DNA of 64,000 bases. Source: Pseudomonas sp. LFM046. Lineage in GTDB: Bacteria; Pseudomonadota; Gammaproteobacteria; Pseudomonadales; Pseudomonadaceae. Shown in pieces: positions 52,496 to 60,927 of this stretch. Made by a program: the position numbers and the translations under genes. Positions within the stretch are counted from its first letter, which is position 1; the number at the start of each line of letters is the position of its first letter. The stretch is from positions 3,336,648 to 3,400,647 of the forward strand of contig NZ_JYKO02000001.1 of NCBI RefSeq assembly GCF_000949385.2. Reading direction: 5' to 3'. Below the pieces are notes generated by a model, which made no database searches, had not been told where the DNA came from, and was given only the letters and a program-made list of their open reading frames with translations.

Positions 52496-52629
52496 GGCCG
52501 TGTCTCCGGTTGGCGGGATACTTTCAGTCTATGCCCTGGCGCCAATCGGGCCCGAAGCCGACCGGCGGCCGGCACGATGCGCTGCCGTGTGCTGCGCTTA
52601 GTGGGGAGACCCAGCCAGAGGTGCCCGCC

Positions 52630-52773
52630 ATGAACACCGACCCCAACGTCCGCAAGCCCGCGCCTGCGCCGCAAGGCCCCAGCCCGAAACCGGAACAGGT
52701 GCCGGCGCCGGATGTGAAGCGCATGAGCAACAACGCGCCGAGCAAGGACAAGAAGCCGGATGATTGGGAGTGA
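52630..52773 (+). CDS. Small proline-rich hypothetical protein
   Basis: 47 residues, no hydrophobic segment, Pro- and Lys-rich (KPAPAPQGPSPKPEQVPAPD), so probably disordered. The gene lies between the divergent PrpD gene and the exported ClpP-like gene; AGAGGTG stands before ATG. No family recognised. Confidence 0.5.
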   Translation: MNTDPNVRKPAPAPQGPSPKPEQVPAPDVKRMSNNAPSKDKKPDDWE

Positions 52774-52901
52774 GACGAGGGGTAGGCGCCTGGACACCGA
52801 TCCTGCCGACGAAACCGCCTTGCGTGGCCATCTGGAGCCCGTGCACCCTTTGCGGGTATCTTCTCCAGCCGTCGCCAGTACCCGCAGGAAGTGCCTGTTC
52901 C

Positions 52902-53471
52902 ATGAGCCGTACCGCAATCCGGGCCGCCGTATTCTGCCTTGCCACCCTCAGTTCGGCCGCCGCCTTGGCCAAGGTGGAGGTCCTGCCCGTTCAGCACAGC
53001 AAGGCGGGCCGGATCCTGGCCGTGCAGATTTCCGAAGACGTCGCCCCCGGTGACTACGAAGCCCTGATGCAGGGCCTGCGCGCCAATCCGGGCAAGTTCG
53101 ATCGCAAGCTGGTCCTGCTGGACAGCATCGGCGGCAGCGTCACCGAGGCCATTCGCATGGGTCGCCTGCTGCGGGAAACCGGCTTCGACGTGATGGTGCC
53201 CAGCAACGGCGTCTGCCAGGGCAGCTGCGTCTACCTGCTGGCCGCTGGTCGCAGCAAAACGGTGCGCGGCTACGTTGGCCTGCATCGCCCTTACTTCCCC
53301 GGCGGCGATTCCGCCCTGGCCGATGCCGCCACCGGCATCCGCTACAGCCCGGTGGCCTACCTCAAGGAAATGAACGTGCCCGCCAGCCTGCTGGACGACA
53401 TGAACAGCATCGCGCCCACCAGCATGCGCGTGCTGACCCGCGACGAGCTGGCGCGGTATCGGCTGAACTGA
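52902..53471 (+). CDS. Exported ClpP-like serine-protease-fold protein
   Basis: 189 residues with signal peptide MSRTAIRAAVFCLATLSSAAALA. The crotonase/ClpP-like core shows LLDSIGGSVTEAIRMGRLL and NGVCQGSCVYLLAAG, where the Ser between the Cys residues is at the nucleophile position, and GLHRPYFPGG with the likely catalytic His. Periplasmic proteins of this kind are widespread and poorly studied. ATG at 52902 has AGGAAG upstream. Confidence 0.75.
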   Translation: MSRTAIRAAVFCLATLSSAAALAKVEVLPVQHSKAGRILAVQISEDVAPGDYEALMQGLRANPGKFDRKLVLLDSIGGSVTEAIRMGRLLRETGFDVMVPSNGVCQGSCVYLLAAGRSKTVRGYVGLHRPYFPGGDSALADAATGIRYSPVAYLKEMNVPASLLDDMNSIAPTSMRVLTRDELARYRLN

Positions 53472-53497
53472 TCGTTGCCCGGCCCTGACGCCGAGCC

Positions 53498-53517
53498 GGG
53501 TGGGCTGAAGCCCACCC
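53498..53517. repeat. Perfect intergenic palindrome (GGGTGGGCT type)
   Basis: GGGTGGGCT at 53498-53506 and AGCCCACCC at 53509-53517 form a 9-bp stem with a two-base gap, just after the ClpP-like gene and followed by CTACG. Could end transcription weakly. Resembles the short palindromes common in Pseudomonas intergenic DNA. Confidence 0.55.
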
Positions 53518-53623
53518 TACGCCCCTGCCCTCCACCTCGCGTTTCGTCCGACTGGCTGGCGCTGCTGCCGGTTTTGCTCTGCAGTTAGTCTGGATGGAAG
53601 GTTGCAGCGCAAAGGAGGGTTCC

Positions 53624-54010
53624 ATGTCCATTCAGCTCGATCACCTGATGGTGCCGGCCCGCGACAAAGTGCGGTCGGCAAGACTCCTGGCTGAATTGCT
53701 CGACGTGCCCTGGTCGGAAACCGGCATCGGGCCTTTTGTGCCGGTGTACGTGAACGACGGCCTGACCCTGGATTTCGATGAGTGGGGCGAGCCCTTCCCG
53801 CTGATCCACTTCTGCTTCCGCGTCAGCCCGGAGGCGTTCGAGGCGATCCTCCAGCGCATCCGGAAGGCCGGAATTCCCTATCGCAGCAACGTCCACGGGC
53901 CGGTGGATCACCAGGTGGACACAACCCACGGCGGCGCCATCGTCTACTGGAACGAACCGGACGGGCATCAGTGGGAGATGCTGACGGTCAGCTACGCACG
54001 CCGGGCGTGA
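53624..54010 (+). CDS. VOC-family (glyoxalase/dioxygenase-like) protein
   Basis: 128 residues from ATG at 53624 with AAAGGAGG upstream. Two beta-alpha-beta-beta-beta modules of the vicinal oxygen chelate fold: metal-binding candidates are His in LDHLMVPARD, His in LIHFCFRV, and Glu in the terminal HQWEMLTV. Function not assigned. Confidence 0.85.
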   Translation: MSIQLDHLMVPARDKVRSARLLAELLDVPWSETGIGPFVPVYVNDGLTLDFDEWGEPFPLIHFCFRVSPEAFEAILQRIRKAGIPYRSNVHGPVDHQVDTTHGGAIVYWNEPDGHQWEMLTVSYARRA

Positions 54011-54050
54011 ACAGACCGGCCCGCCATCTCAAGCCAACGCTCGACCCCTC

Positions 54051-54071
54051 GTAGGGTGCGCTGTGCGCACC
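54051..54071. repeat. Dispersed intergenic palindrome, GTAGGGTGCGC type, copy 3
   Basis: GTAGGGTGCGC, three bases, GCGCACC, same unit as at 22691 and 26497. The reading frame of the next gene would begin inside it. Confidence 0.6.
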
Positions 54072-54389
54072 GAAAACGCGGCACGACGCTCCGGAGCGCA
54101 CGTCCACGGGATAGCGGAACGCCGCTGGCTCTGCTCCCCCGCCGTATTCGCGGCAGAAGTCCTCTCCGAAACCCCTGACACCACCGTCGGCAAAGCCACC
54201 GGCGGCATGACCGGAATGATGCTTGGTGCCCTCGGCGGCGCCGCGCAGCAAGCCAGTGGCCTGGCAGAACCGGCCTACCTGGTAAAGACCGACGACGGCT
54301 CGATGCAGCGCTTCCGGTCCCCCGGTCAGCATTTCAAGCCTGGCGATCAGGTCGAAGTACACGGCATTCGCATCGAAGCCGCGCACTAA
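54063..54389 (+). CDS. Small exported-type protein with disturbed N-terminus
   Basis: The open frame of 108 residues from GTG at 54063 begins inside a repeat palindrome and its first 25 residues are Arg-rich with no good ribosome site. From about residue 26 (SPAVFAAEVLSETPDTT) it looks like the end of a signal peptide and a mature Gly-rich protein (GKATGGMTGMMLGALGGAAQQASG), then KTDDGSMQRFRSPGQHFKPGDQVEVHG, a small beta domain as in SlyB-like or OB-type envelope proteins. The 5' part may have been replaced by repeat DNA, so this could be a recent pseudogene. Confidence 0.45.
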   Translation: MRTENAARRSGAHVHGIAERRWLCSPAVFAAEVLSETPDTTVGKATGGMTGMMLGALGGAAQQASGLAEPAYLVKTDDGSMQRFRSPGQHFKPGDQVEVHGIRIEAAH

Positions 54390-54434
54390 GGACGCGGCGC
54401 CCCTTTCCCAACGGGACAGGGGCGCCGGCGAGGG

Positions 54435-55985
54435 TTACTTGTTCAACGCCTCTTCCGCCGCGGCAATCTCTGCCTGGCGGCGGGCGATCATGTCGCCGAT
54501 GGGCGGTCCCTGGAAGCGCCGTGCCTCGAAGGCGAACCAGATGATGCCGGTAAGGATCAGGAAGCCGATGGTGATGTACAGCGCCCAATCGTTCGGCGGC
54601 TGGATGCCGATGATGAAGATCAGTGCCATCGAGATCACCGAGAGAATCGCCACGAGCGAATAGAGCCCGCGCCCCAGGTTCCACGGGCCCATGCGCGGCC
54701 ACTTCTCCGTGCCAAAGGCGAAAAGCCCGAGGACGATGGGAATGATGAAGGAGAAGAACAGGAAGATGACGGTACAGGACACCACGATCGTGTAGACCGG
54801 CGTTTCACCGATGGACACCAGGGACGAGCCCCAGACGAAAAGCACCGCCAGGGTGGCACCGGTCCAGATCGCGGCCACCGGGGTCCGGTGAGCCGGCGAC
54901 ACGCTGGCCAGCACCTTGGAGGCCGGCAGGCCGCCGTCCCGGGCGAAGGCGAAGATCATCCGCGAGACCGAGGTCACGGTGGCCAAGCCGCAGAGCACCT
55001 GGGAAATGAAGATGGCCAGGTAGAGCAGCTCTTTCACCGCCGCGTTCACCTGGGTGTCCATGGCCCAGAAGAACACGTTCCAGCCCTGGGCGGCGGCTTC
55101 TTCCAGGCTCGGCAGCATCAGCACGAAGGCGCTCAGCATCAGCCAGCCGAACAGCAGCGACCAGACCACCGACATCACCATGCCACGCGGCACGGATTGG
55201 GCCGCCTGCACGGTTTCTTCCGAGGTGTGGGCCGAAGCGTCGTAGCCGGTGATGGTGTAGATCGGCAGCAGCAGGCCGAGCCAGAAGATCCAGCTGTTGG
55301 ACACCTCCGGCCAGACGTTGCCCCCGGCCGCGCCGGAGAAGTTGCCGAAGGTCCACAGGCGGGAGAACTCGTAGCTTGGCGCGGCAGCCAGGCAAATGAC
55401 CGTCAGGGCGATGGCCGTGGCGAAGATCAGGTAGCCGGAGAAGTCCGTGAGTTTCGCCGTGAGCCCGATGCCGAAGTGGTTACAGAGCGCCTGGGCACCC
55501 GTGAGGATGGCGAGGAAGATGATGCGCGTGGTGGTGGTGTCTTCCATCCCCAGCATCGGGCCGAAGGCACCGAAGAAGAAATAGTAGGTGCCGACGTTGA
55601 TCGCCCCCAGCACCGTCACCAGCCCCAGCAGGTTGAACCAGGCGGTGAGCCAGCCGGTGAAGCGGTTACCGAGGATCGAACCCCAGTGGTACAGCCCGCC
55701 GGCGGTGGGATAGGCCGAGGAGATCTGCGCCATGGCCACGGCGAACACCCCGGAGATCATGCAGCCCAGCGGCCAGCCGATGCCGATGGCCGCGCCACCG
55801 GCGCCGGAGATGCCTTGCGCCAGCGAGTTGATGCCGCCGGAGAGGATGCAAATGATGGAAAAGGAAATCGCGAAGTTGGAGAACAGCCCCATGCGCCGCG
55901 ACAGCTCCTGGGCATAGCCCATGCTGTGCAACAGCTTGACGTCATCGTCCTGATGCGCGGAGCCGTGTTGGCTTGCAGTTTTCAT
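54435..55985 (-). CDS. APC-family amino acid/amine permease
   Basis: 516 residues from ATG at 55985, twelve membrane helices. Similar in outline to the GABA/choline-type permeases: MGYAQELSRRMGLFSNFAISFSIICILSGGINS at the start, and YPTAGGLYHWGSILG. It follows the gamma-glutamylation-type glutamine synthetase gene on the same strand, with 161 bases between, so it may import the amine used by that enzyme. Confidence 0.85.
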   Translation of the reverse strand: MKTASQHGSAHQDDDVKLLHSMGYAQELSRRMGLFSNFAISFSIICILSGGINSLAQGISGAGGAAIGIGWPLGCMISGVFAVAMAQISSAYPTAGGLYHWGSILGNRFTGWLTAWFNLLGLVTVLGAINVGTYYFFFGAFGPMLGMEDTTTTRIIFLAILTGAQALCNHFGIGLTAKLTDFSGYLIFATAIALTVICLAAAPSYEFSRLWTFGNFSGAAGGNVWPEVSNSWIFWLGLLLPIYTITGYDASAHTSEETVQAAQSVPRGMVMSVVWSLLFGWLMLSAFVLMLPSLEEAAAQGWNVFFWAMDTQVNAAVKELLYLAIFISQVLCGLATVTSVSRMIFAFARDGGLPASKVLASVSPAHRTPVAAIWTGATLAVLFVWGSSLVSIGETPVYTIVVSCTVIFLFFSFIIPIVLGLFAFGTEKWPRMGPWNLGRGLYSLVAILSVISMALIFIIGIQPPNDWALYITIGFLILTGIIWFAFEARRFQGPPIGDMIARRQAEIAAAEEALNK

Positions 55986-56146
55986 CGTGGGTGCCCTTTG
56001 TTGGGAATGGCGATGGATTGCTCCATGCGGCGGTTCGGGCACCTTCCCCGCCTGCGCTGCGACGTCCTGTCGTACTGCTCCCATCCCCGTTACAAACCGG
56101 CCAGTGGTCGTGCCCGAACCCGCCGCTGGCCGGACTTCAAAGCTGC

Positions 56147-57520
56147 TCAGTAGCGCTCGAATCCACGCTGCAATTCCCAGTCGGTGATGCGCCTATCGTA
56201 TTCCTTCTGCTCCCACTCGGCGGTGTGCACGTAGTGGTCGATCACCTCGTCGCTGAAGGCCTTGCGCAGCATGGCCGAGCCCTTGAGGGCAGCGGTGGCG
56301 TCACGCAGGGTCTTGTCGACCTCCGGAAGCTGGTCGTTCTGGTAGGCGTCCCCCACATAGGGCGCGCCCAGTTCGAGTTTTTCATCGATGCCCGCCAGGC
56401 CCGCGGCGATCAGTGCGGCAAAGGCGAGATAGGGGTTCAGGTCGGCGCCCCCTATGCGGCACTCGATACGCACCGACTTGCTGCCCTCGCCGCAGAGGCG
56501 GAAGCCGGCAGTGCGGTTGTCCCGGCTCCACACGGCACGGGTCGGTGCGAAGGTCCCGGCCTGGAAGCGCTTGTAGGAGTTGATGTAGGGCGCGAGGAAA
56601 TAGGTGATCTCACTGGCGTACTTGACCTGTCCGGCCACCCAGGCGCGCATCAGCTTGGACATGCCGAACTCGTCCTTGCCGTCGAAGAACAGTGCCTTCT
56701 TGGCCTTCTTGTCCCAGAGCGAACTGTGCACATGGCAGCTGGAGCCGGCCAGGTCGTAGCGCCACTTGGACATGAAGGTGATGGACTTGCCCTGCTGGTA
56801 GGCGATCTCCTTGCAGGCGTGTTTGATGATGGCGTGGCGGTCGGCCATGGTCAGCACGTCGGCGTAGCGGACGTTGATCTCCTCCTGCCCCGGCCCCCAC
56901 TCCCCCTTCGAGTTCTCCACCGGCACGCCGCAGGCCTGCAAGTGCTTGCGGATCGCCCGCACCACCGGCTCTTCGCGGGTGGTCTGGAGGATGTTGTAGT
57001 CCTCGATGTAGTGAGAGGCCGTCTTCGGGTGGCTGTAGTTGCGCCGGTGAATGGCGTCGTAGCTTTCGTCGAAGAGATAGAACTCCAGCTCCGAGGCGAA
57101 CATGCCGACGTAGCCGCGCTCCGCCAGCCGCGCCACCTGGCGCTTGAGGATGGCTCGCGGGCTGTGGGGCAGGTCTTGGCGGTGGTGATGATCGAGCACA
57201 TCGCAGAGCACCAGGGCCGTGCAGTCCAGCCAGGGCACCCGGCGCAGGGTACTCATGTCGGGCTTCAGCACGAAGTCGCCGTAACCCTTGCTCCAGCTGG
57301 CGGCGGCATAGCCCGGCACCGGCTCCATGTCGATGTCGTCGGCCAGCAGGTAGTTGCAGCAGTGGGTCTCTTCAAAGGCCGTATCGACGAAGAATTCCGC
57401 CTGGAAGCGCTTTCCCACCAATCGCCCCTGCATGTCCACCATGCAGGCCAGCACCGTGTCGATCTCGCCGCTGGCAACGGCTTGCTTGAGTTCGTCGAAG
57501 CTGAGGATGGGTTCGCTCAT
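56147..57520 (-). CDS. Glutamine synthetase family protein, probable gamma-glutamylamine synthetase
   Basis: 457 residues, same fold as glutamine synthetase but of the PuuA/GlnA3 branch. Seen are MFASELEFYLFDESYDAI (metal-binding Glu), GPGQEEINVRYADVLTMADRH, GSSCHVHSSLWD and RIECRIGGADLNPYLAFAALI. These enzymes use ATP to join glutamate to a polyamine or another monoamine, the first step in its breakdown. The next genes upstream are those of aromatic aldehyde/amine catabolism, so both polyamine and monoamine substrates are possible. Confidence 0.85.
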   Translation of the reverse strand: MSEPILSFDELKQAVASGEIDTVLACMVDMQGRLVGKRFQAEFFVDTAFEETHCCNYLLADDIDMEPVPGYAAASWSKGYGDFVLKPDMSTLRRVPWLDCTALVLCDVLDHHHRQDLPHSPRAILKRQVARLAERGYVGMFASELEFYLFDESYDAIHRRNYSHPKTASHYIEDYNILQTTREEPVVRAIRKHLQACGVPVENSKGEWGPGQEEINVRYADVLTMADRHAIIKHACKEIAYQQGKSITFMSKWRYDLAGSSCHVHSSLWDKKAKKALFFDGKDEFGMSKLMRAWVAGQVKYASEITYFLAPYINSYKRFQAGTFAPTRAVWSRDNRTAGFRLCGEGSKSVRIECRIGGADLNPYLAFAALIAAGLAGIDEKLELGAPYVGDAYQNDQLPEVDKTLRDATAALKGSAMLRKAFSDEVIDHYVHTAEWEQKEYDRRITDWELQRGFERY

Positions 57521-57688
57521 CTGGCTGTCCTTGGGTCCGGGCGACTGCCGAAAGCTTAGCCCAGCCAAGACATTTGCAAGTTTTCCCTGCACCGGCACGG
57601 TGCGAACGGCGTAGATCGGGGCATTTGCGGGCTTTTTTCGCCGGGCGCCGAATTGCTCTTTCTGTAGGAAACCTTTTCCACCCTCCCC

Positions 57689-57722
57689 AAAAAAAACCGG
57701 CAGGCGCTTGGGCACCTGCCGG
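57689..57722 (-). terminator. Rho-independent terminator of the feaB gene
   Basis: CCGGCAGGCG (57697-57706) pairs with CACCTGCCGG (57713-57722), one G-U pair, six-base loop. Read leftward it is followed by eight T (A-run 57689-57696). It lies 17 bases beyond the aldehyde dehydrogenase stop, separating it from the glutamine synthetase gene. Confidence 0.8.
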
Positions 57723-57738
57723 AAATCGAGGGTTTGGT

Positions 57739-59229
57739 TCAGTGGGAGATACAGACCGACTTGAGCTCGGTATACGCCTCGATCACCGCGCGGCCGAACT
57801 CGCGGCCCATGCCGGACTGCTTCACGCCGCCGAAGGGCATGTTCGGGTCCAGCAGCACGTGGGCGTTGACCCAGACGGTGCCCGCTTCGATGCGCGGTAC
57901 CAGGTTCATCGCCTTGGACAGGTCGTTGGTCCAGAGACTGGCCGCCAGCCCGTAGGGGCTGTCGTTGGCCAGCTCGATCATGGCGTCTTCGTCGGTGAAC
58001 GGGATCACCGACAGCACCGGGCCGAAGACTTCCTCGCGGGCCACGGTCATGTCGTGGTTCACGTCCGCCAGCACGGTGGGCTGGACGAAGAAGCCCTCGC
58101 CTTCCAGGCGCTCGCCACCGGCCACCACGCGGGCGCCTTCCTGGCGGGCCAGGTCGATGTGCCTGAGCACGCTCTGCTGCTGCTTGCGGGACACCAGCGG
58201 GTTGATCGCCGCCTCCTGGTCCATGCCCGGGCCGATGGACAGGCCCTTCACGGCAGCGGCCAGACCCTGGACGAATTCCTCGTAGCGGGACTGGTGAACG
58301 TAGAAGCGCGAAGCCGCGGCGCAGACCTGGCCCTGGTTCAGCAGGCCGCCCAGCAGCGCACCCTGGACCGCCTTCTCCACGTCGGCGTCTTCCAGCAGGA
58401 TCATCGGGTTCTTGCCGCCCAGTTCCAGGGCGAAGCGGGTCATGTTCTCCATGCAGGCCACACCGACGCTCTTGCCAACGGCGGTGGAGCCGGTGAAGGA
58501 CACCTTGCTGACCAGGGGGTGGGAAGCCAGGGCATTGCCCACGGTGCTGCCGCCACCGGTGATGATGTTGAACACGCCCGCCGGGATGCCCGCCTCGAAG
58601 GCCAGTTCGGCCAGGCGCAGGGCGGTCAGCGGGGTTTCGCTGGCCGGCTTGATGACCACGGTGCAGCCGCAGGCGAGTGCCGGCATCAGCTTCCAGGTGG
58701 TGATCATCATCGGGAAGTTCCACGGCACGATGCCGGCCACCACGCCTACCGGCTCACGGCGGGCGAAGGCGGTGAAGCGCGAACCCGGCGGGATCGGGAT
58801 GGACACGTCCAGGGTCTGGCCTTCGATCTTGGTGGCCCAGCCCGACATGTAGCGCATGAACTCAACGGTGGCGCCCACGTCGAGCATGCGCGAGATGTTG
58901 ATGGACTTGCCCTGGCTCAGGGTCTCCAGCTGGGCCAGTTCTTCGGCGTGCTCTTCCACCAGGGCGGTGAAGCGCAGCAGGATGCGCTCGCGATCGGCCG
59001 GACGCAGGCCGGACCAGACGCGGGACTTGAACGCCTTGTGGGCGGACTGCACGGCCTGCTCCAGGTACTGCAGCGGCACGTCCGGCACGGCGGCGATGGT
59101 CTCCCCGGTAGCCGGGTTCAGCACCGGCGTGGTGGGGCCTTCCGGCAGCACCCACTGGCCATCGATGAAGCAGCCGTGGCGACGCTCCAGAAATGCCGCG
59201 ACCTGCGGCAGGATTTCAACCTTGCTCAT
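57739..59229 (-). CDS. feaB: Phenylacetaldehyde dehydrogenase
   Basis: 496 residues. The NAD-dependent aldehyde dehydrogenase core is complete: GVVAGIVPWNFPMMI, KPASETPLTAL, FTGSTAVGKSVG, catalytic Glu in LELGGKNPMI and Cys in LNQGQVCAAASR. The start (VAAFLERRHGCFIDGQW) and LETLSQGKSINISR follow the FeaB/PeaE branch rather than PuuC. It would oxidise phenylacetaldehyde from phenylethylamine to phenylacetate. A FeaR-like regulator and paa genes lie just upstream, supporting this assignment. Confidence 0.85.
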   Translation of the reverse strand: MSKVEILPQVAAFLERRHGCFIDGQWVLPEGPTTPVLNPATGETIAAVPDVPLQYLEQAVQSAHKAFKSRVWSGLRPADRERILLRFTALVEEHAEELAQLETLSQGKSINISRMLDVGATVEFMRYMSGWATKIEGQTLDVSIPIPPGSRFTAFARREPVGVVAGIVPWNFPMMITTWKLMPALACGCTVVIKPASETPLTALRLAELAFEAGIPAGVFNIITGGGSTVGNALASHPLVSKVSFTGSTAVGKSVGVACMENMTRFALELGGKNPMILLEDADVEKAVQGALLGGLLNQGQVCAAASRFYVHQSRYEEFVQGLAAAVKGLSIGPGMDQEAAINPLVSRKQQQSVLRHIDLARQEGARVVAGGERLEGEGFFVQPTVLADVNHDMTVAREEVFGPVLSVIPFTDEDAMIELANDSPYGLAASLWTNDLSKAMNLVPRIEAGTVWVNAHVLLDPNMPFGGVKQSGMGREFGRAVIEAYTELKSVCISH

Positions 59230-59273
59230 GCTTGATCCTCTTCATCCGAAAGCCGGGCGCCTGCCCGGCGCCA

Positions 59274-59666
59274 TCATTTCTGTGCGCCCAGGAAGCAGCC
59301 CACCGCGCGACGGTCGTCGGCGCTGGCCATTCCGGCGTAGGGCATGTAGGTCCCGGCGACAAAGGCCTGGGGCTGGGCGATGAACTGCTCAAGGCTGTCC
59401 AGCTGCCAGGCCACGCCCTTGTCCTTCATCGCCTGGGAATAGCTGAAGCCAGACAGGCTGCCGGATTGGCGGCCGTAGAGCCCGTGCAGGTTCGGCCCCA
59501 TCATGGCCGGGGCACCCTGCTTGGCCGAATGGCACACGGAGCAGTCGCTGCCGAACAGCGTCTCGCCCTTCTGTACCTGCTCCGGCGCGCAGTCCGCGGC
59601 CAGCACCGACTGAGCCGCCATCAGCGCCAGCACGCCGAACAGCAACCCGAAATTGCGTTTGTGCAT
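59274..59666 (-). CDS. Periplasmic c-type cytochrome
   Basis: 130 residues with signal peptide MHKRNFGLLFGVLALMAAQSVLA. One haem site, CSVCH (about residues 42-46), in FGSDCSVCHSAKQGAPAMMGPNLHGL, and a likely axial Met in GTYMPYAGM, as in class I cytochrome c. It lies upstream of feaB on the same strand, 44 bases away, and may accept electrons from a periplasmic amine dehydrogenase that is not in the window. Confidence 0.85.
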   Translation of the reverse strand: MHKRNFGLLFGVLALMAAQSVLAADCAPEQVQKGETLFGSDCSVCHSAKQGAPAMMGPNLHGLYGRQSGSLSGFSYSQAMKDKGVAWQLDSLEQFIAQPQAFVAGTYMPYAGMASADDRRAVGCFLGAQK

Positions 59667-59836
59667 CAACTCACCACCTCGATCGTCCACAAGCCCGCCC
59701 CACGGGGGCCGGAAAGGCACGCGCGGAATCAGGGCCGATGTCCGGATTCTCTGCGCTGAAGGGGATCGAGGTTTTTTTGTCTGTGCCAGACGTGTTGGCA
59801 GGGCTGCCAGACAGGCTGGCATGGGGGCGAAGAACA

Positions 59837-59868
59837 CCTGTAGGGGCGAATGAATTCGCCCCTACAGG
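59837..59868. repeat. Perfect 14-bp hairpin of the GTAGGGGCGAAT repeat family
   Basis: Arms CCTGTAGGGGCGAA (59837-59850) and TTCGCCCCTACAGG (59855-59868) with a four-base loop. It shares the GTAGGGGCGAAT core with the tandem modules at 42601 and 42825. It lies between the feaR-like gene end and the cytochrome start, a 241-base gap, and may end or protect the feaR transcript. Confidence 0.7.
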
Positions 59869-59907
59869 CGAGTGTCGCCCCCACAACCACGCAGGGCCGG
59901 ATCAGCC

Positions 59908-60822
59908 CTAGCTGTACTGCTTCCGGTACTCGCTGGGGGAGACGCCGAAGCGCGCCTTGAAGGCGGTGGAGAAGTAGCTGGAATCGGTGAAGCCCCAGGC
60001 ATAGCCCAAGGCCGAGAGCTTCTGCTCGGCGGTGGCATGGCGCAGGCTTTCGGCGCAGAAGTCCAGGCGGCGGTTCTTGATGTACTGCGCCACCACGAGG
60101 CCCTTCTTGGCGAACATGCGGTAGAGGCCGCGCACCGAAACGCCCACTTCCCGGGCGATGATCTCGGGGCAGAGTTCTTCCGCGCGGATGTTCTCGTCGA
60201 TAAAGCGCAGGGTCTTGCGGAACAGGCGCTCATGGGCGTCCTGTTCGACCTCGGCGGCACACAACGCCGGACGCAGCAGGCTCACCACCGCCTCCAGGGT
60301 GGCCTCGCTCTCCGGCAGGCTCAGACTGTCCTGGCGGGTGGATTCGAGGATCAGCCGGTTGGCCAGCACCGCCACCGGCGAACTGGCCGGAATGCGCTGG
60401 GCGCAGCGCACGCCGGAGAAGCGCAGCCCCTGCTCCACCACGTGACGCGGCAGGATCAGGGACAGCTGACGGGAATTCTCGTGGTAGACGAAGTCACTGG
60501 GCAGCGTCGAGTCGATCAGCGTGATGTCGCCAGGCGCCATTTCGATGCTGTTTCCGGCCTGTTCCATGCCGGCACGCCCTTCGAGCTGGAAGGCCAGGTA
60601 GAAATGCTTGCCGTCGCTCTGAGCCACTTCCTTGGGCGTGCGGTAAAGGCGCGCCTGAGCCACGTCCACAATACTCAGCTTCATCGCGCCGGCCTTGTGT
60701 TCGCGAATGGCCCCGGAAAACTCCGAACCCAGCAGCTTGGCGCTGAAACGCCCGCAAACCTGGTTGATGCCTTGCAGCCACTCGTCGAAGTGGTCTGCCC
60801 TCAGTGCCTGTGCAGTCATCAT
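59908..60822 (-). CDS. feaR: FeaR-like AraC-family regulator
   Basis: 304 residues. N-terminal cupin-like AraC_binding_2 domain (HKAGAMKLSIVDVAQARLYRTPKEVAQSDGKHFYLAFQLEG) and C-terminal helix-turn-helix pair (IIAREVGVSVRGLYRMFAKKG, LSALGYAWGFTDSSYFSTAFKARFGVSPSEYRKQY). FeaR activates feaB and amine oxidase genes in response to aromatic amines or their aldehydes. It lies between feaB/cytochrome and paaX. Start at 60822; a second ATG follows directly. Confidence 0.8.
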   Translation of the reverse strand: MMTAQALRADHFDEWLQGINQVCGRFSAKLLGSEFSGAIREHKAGAMKLSIVDVAQARLYRTPKEVAQSDGKHFYLAFQLEGRAGMEQAGNSIEMAPGDITLIDSTLPSDFVYHENSRQLSLILPRHVVEQGLRFSGVRCAQRIPASSPVAVLANRLILESTRQDSLSLPESEATLEAVVSLLRPALCAAEVEQDAHERLFRKTLRFIDENIRAEELCPEIIAREVGVSVRGLYRMFAKKGLVVAQYIKNRRLDFCAESLRHATAEQKLSALGYAWGFTDSSYFSTAFKARFGVSPSEYRKQYS

Positions 60823-60927
60823 GGCTTTCTCAGCCTCACGCTACGTGTTGTTCTTATCATTCTCCGGCCTGGCAATGTGGCAGGCCGGGTTTAACTCGTC
60901 CGTGATACCCGCATCGAAGCGGATTCG

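Noticed and set aside
57521-58723. Apparent N-terminal extension of the glutamine synthetase through the aldehyde dehydrogenase gene
   Set aside because: It is an open antisense/other-frame run; the true start ATG at 57520 begins the conserved sequence and a terminator lies between the genes.
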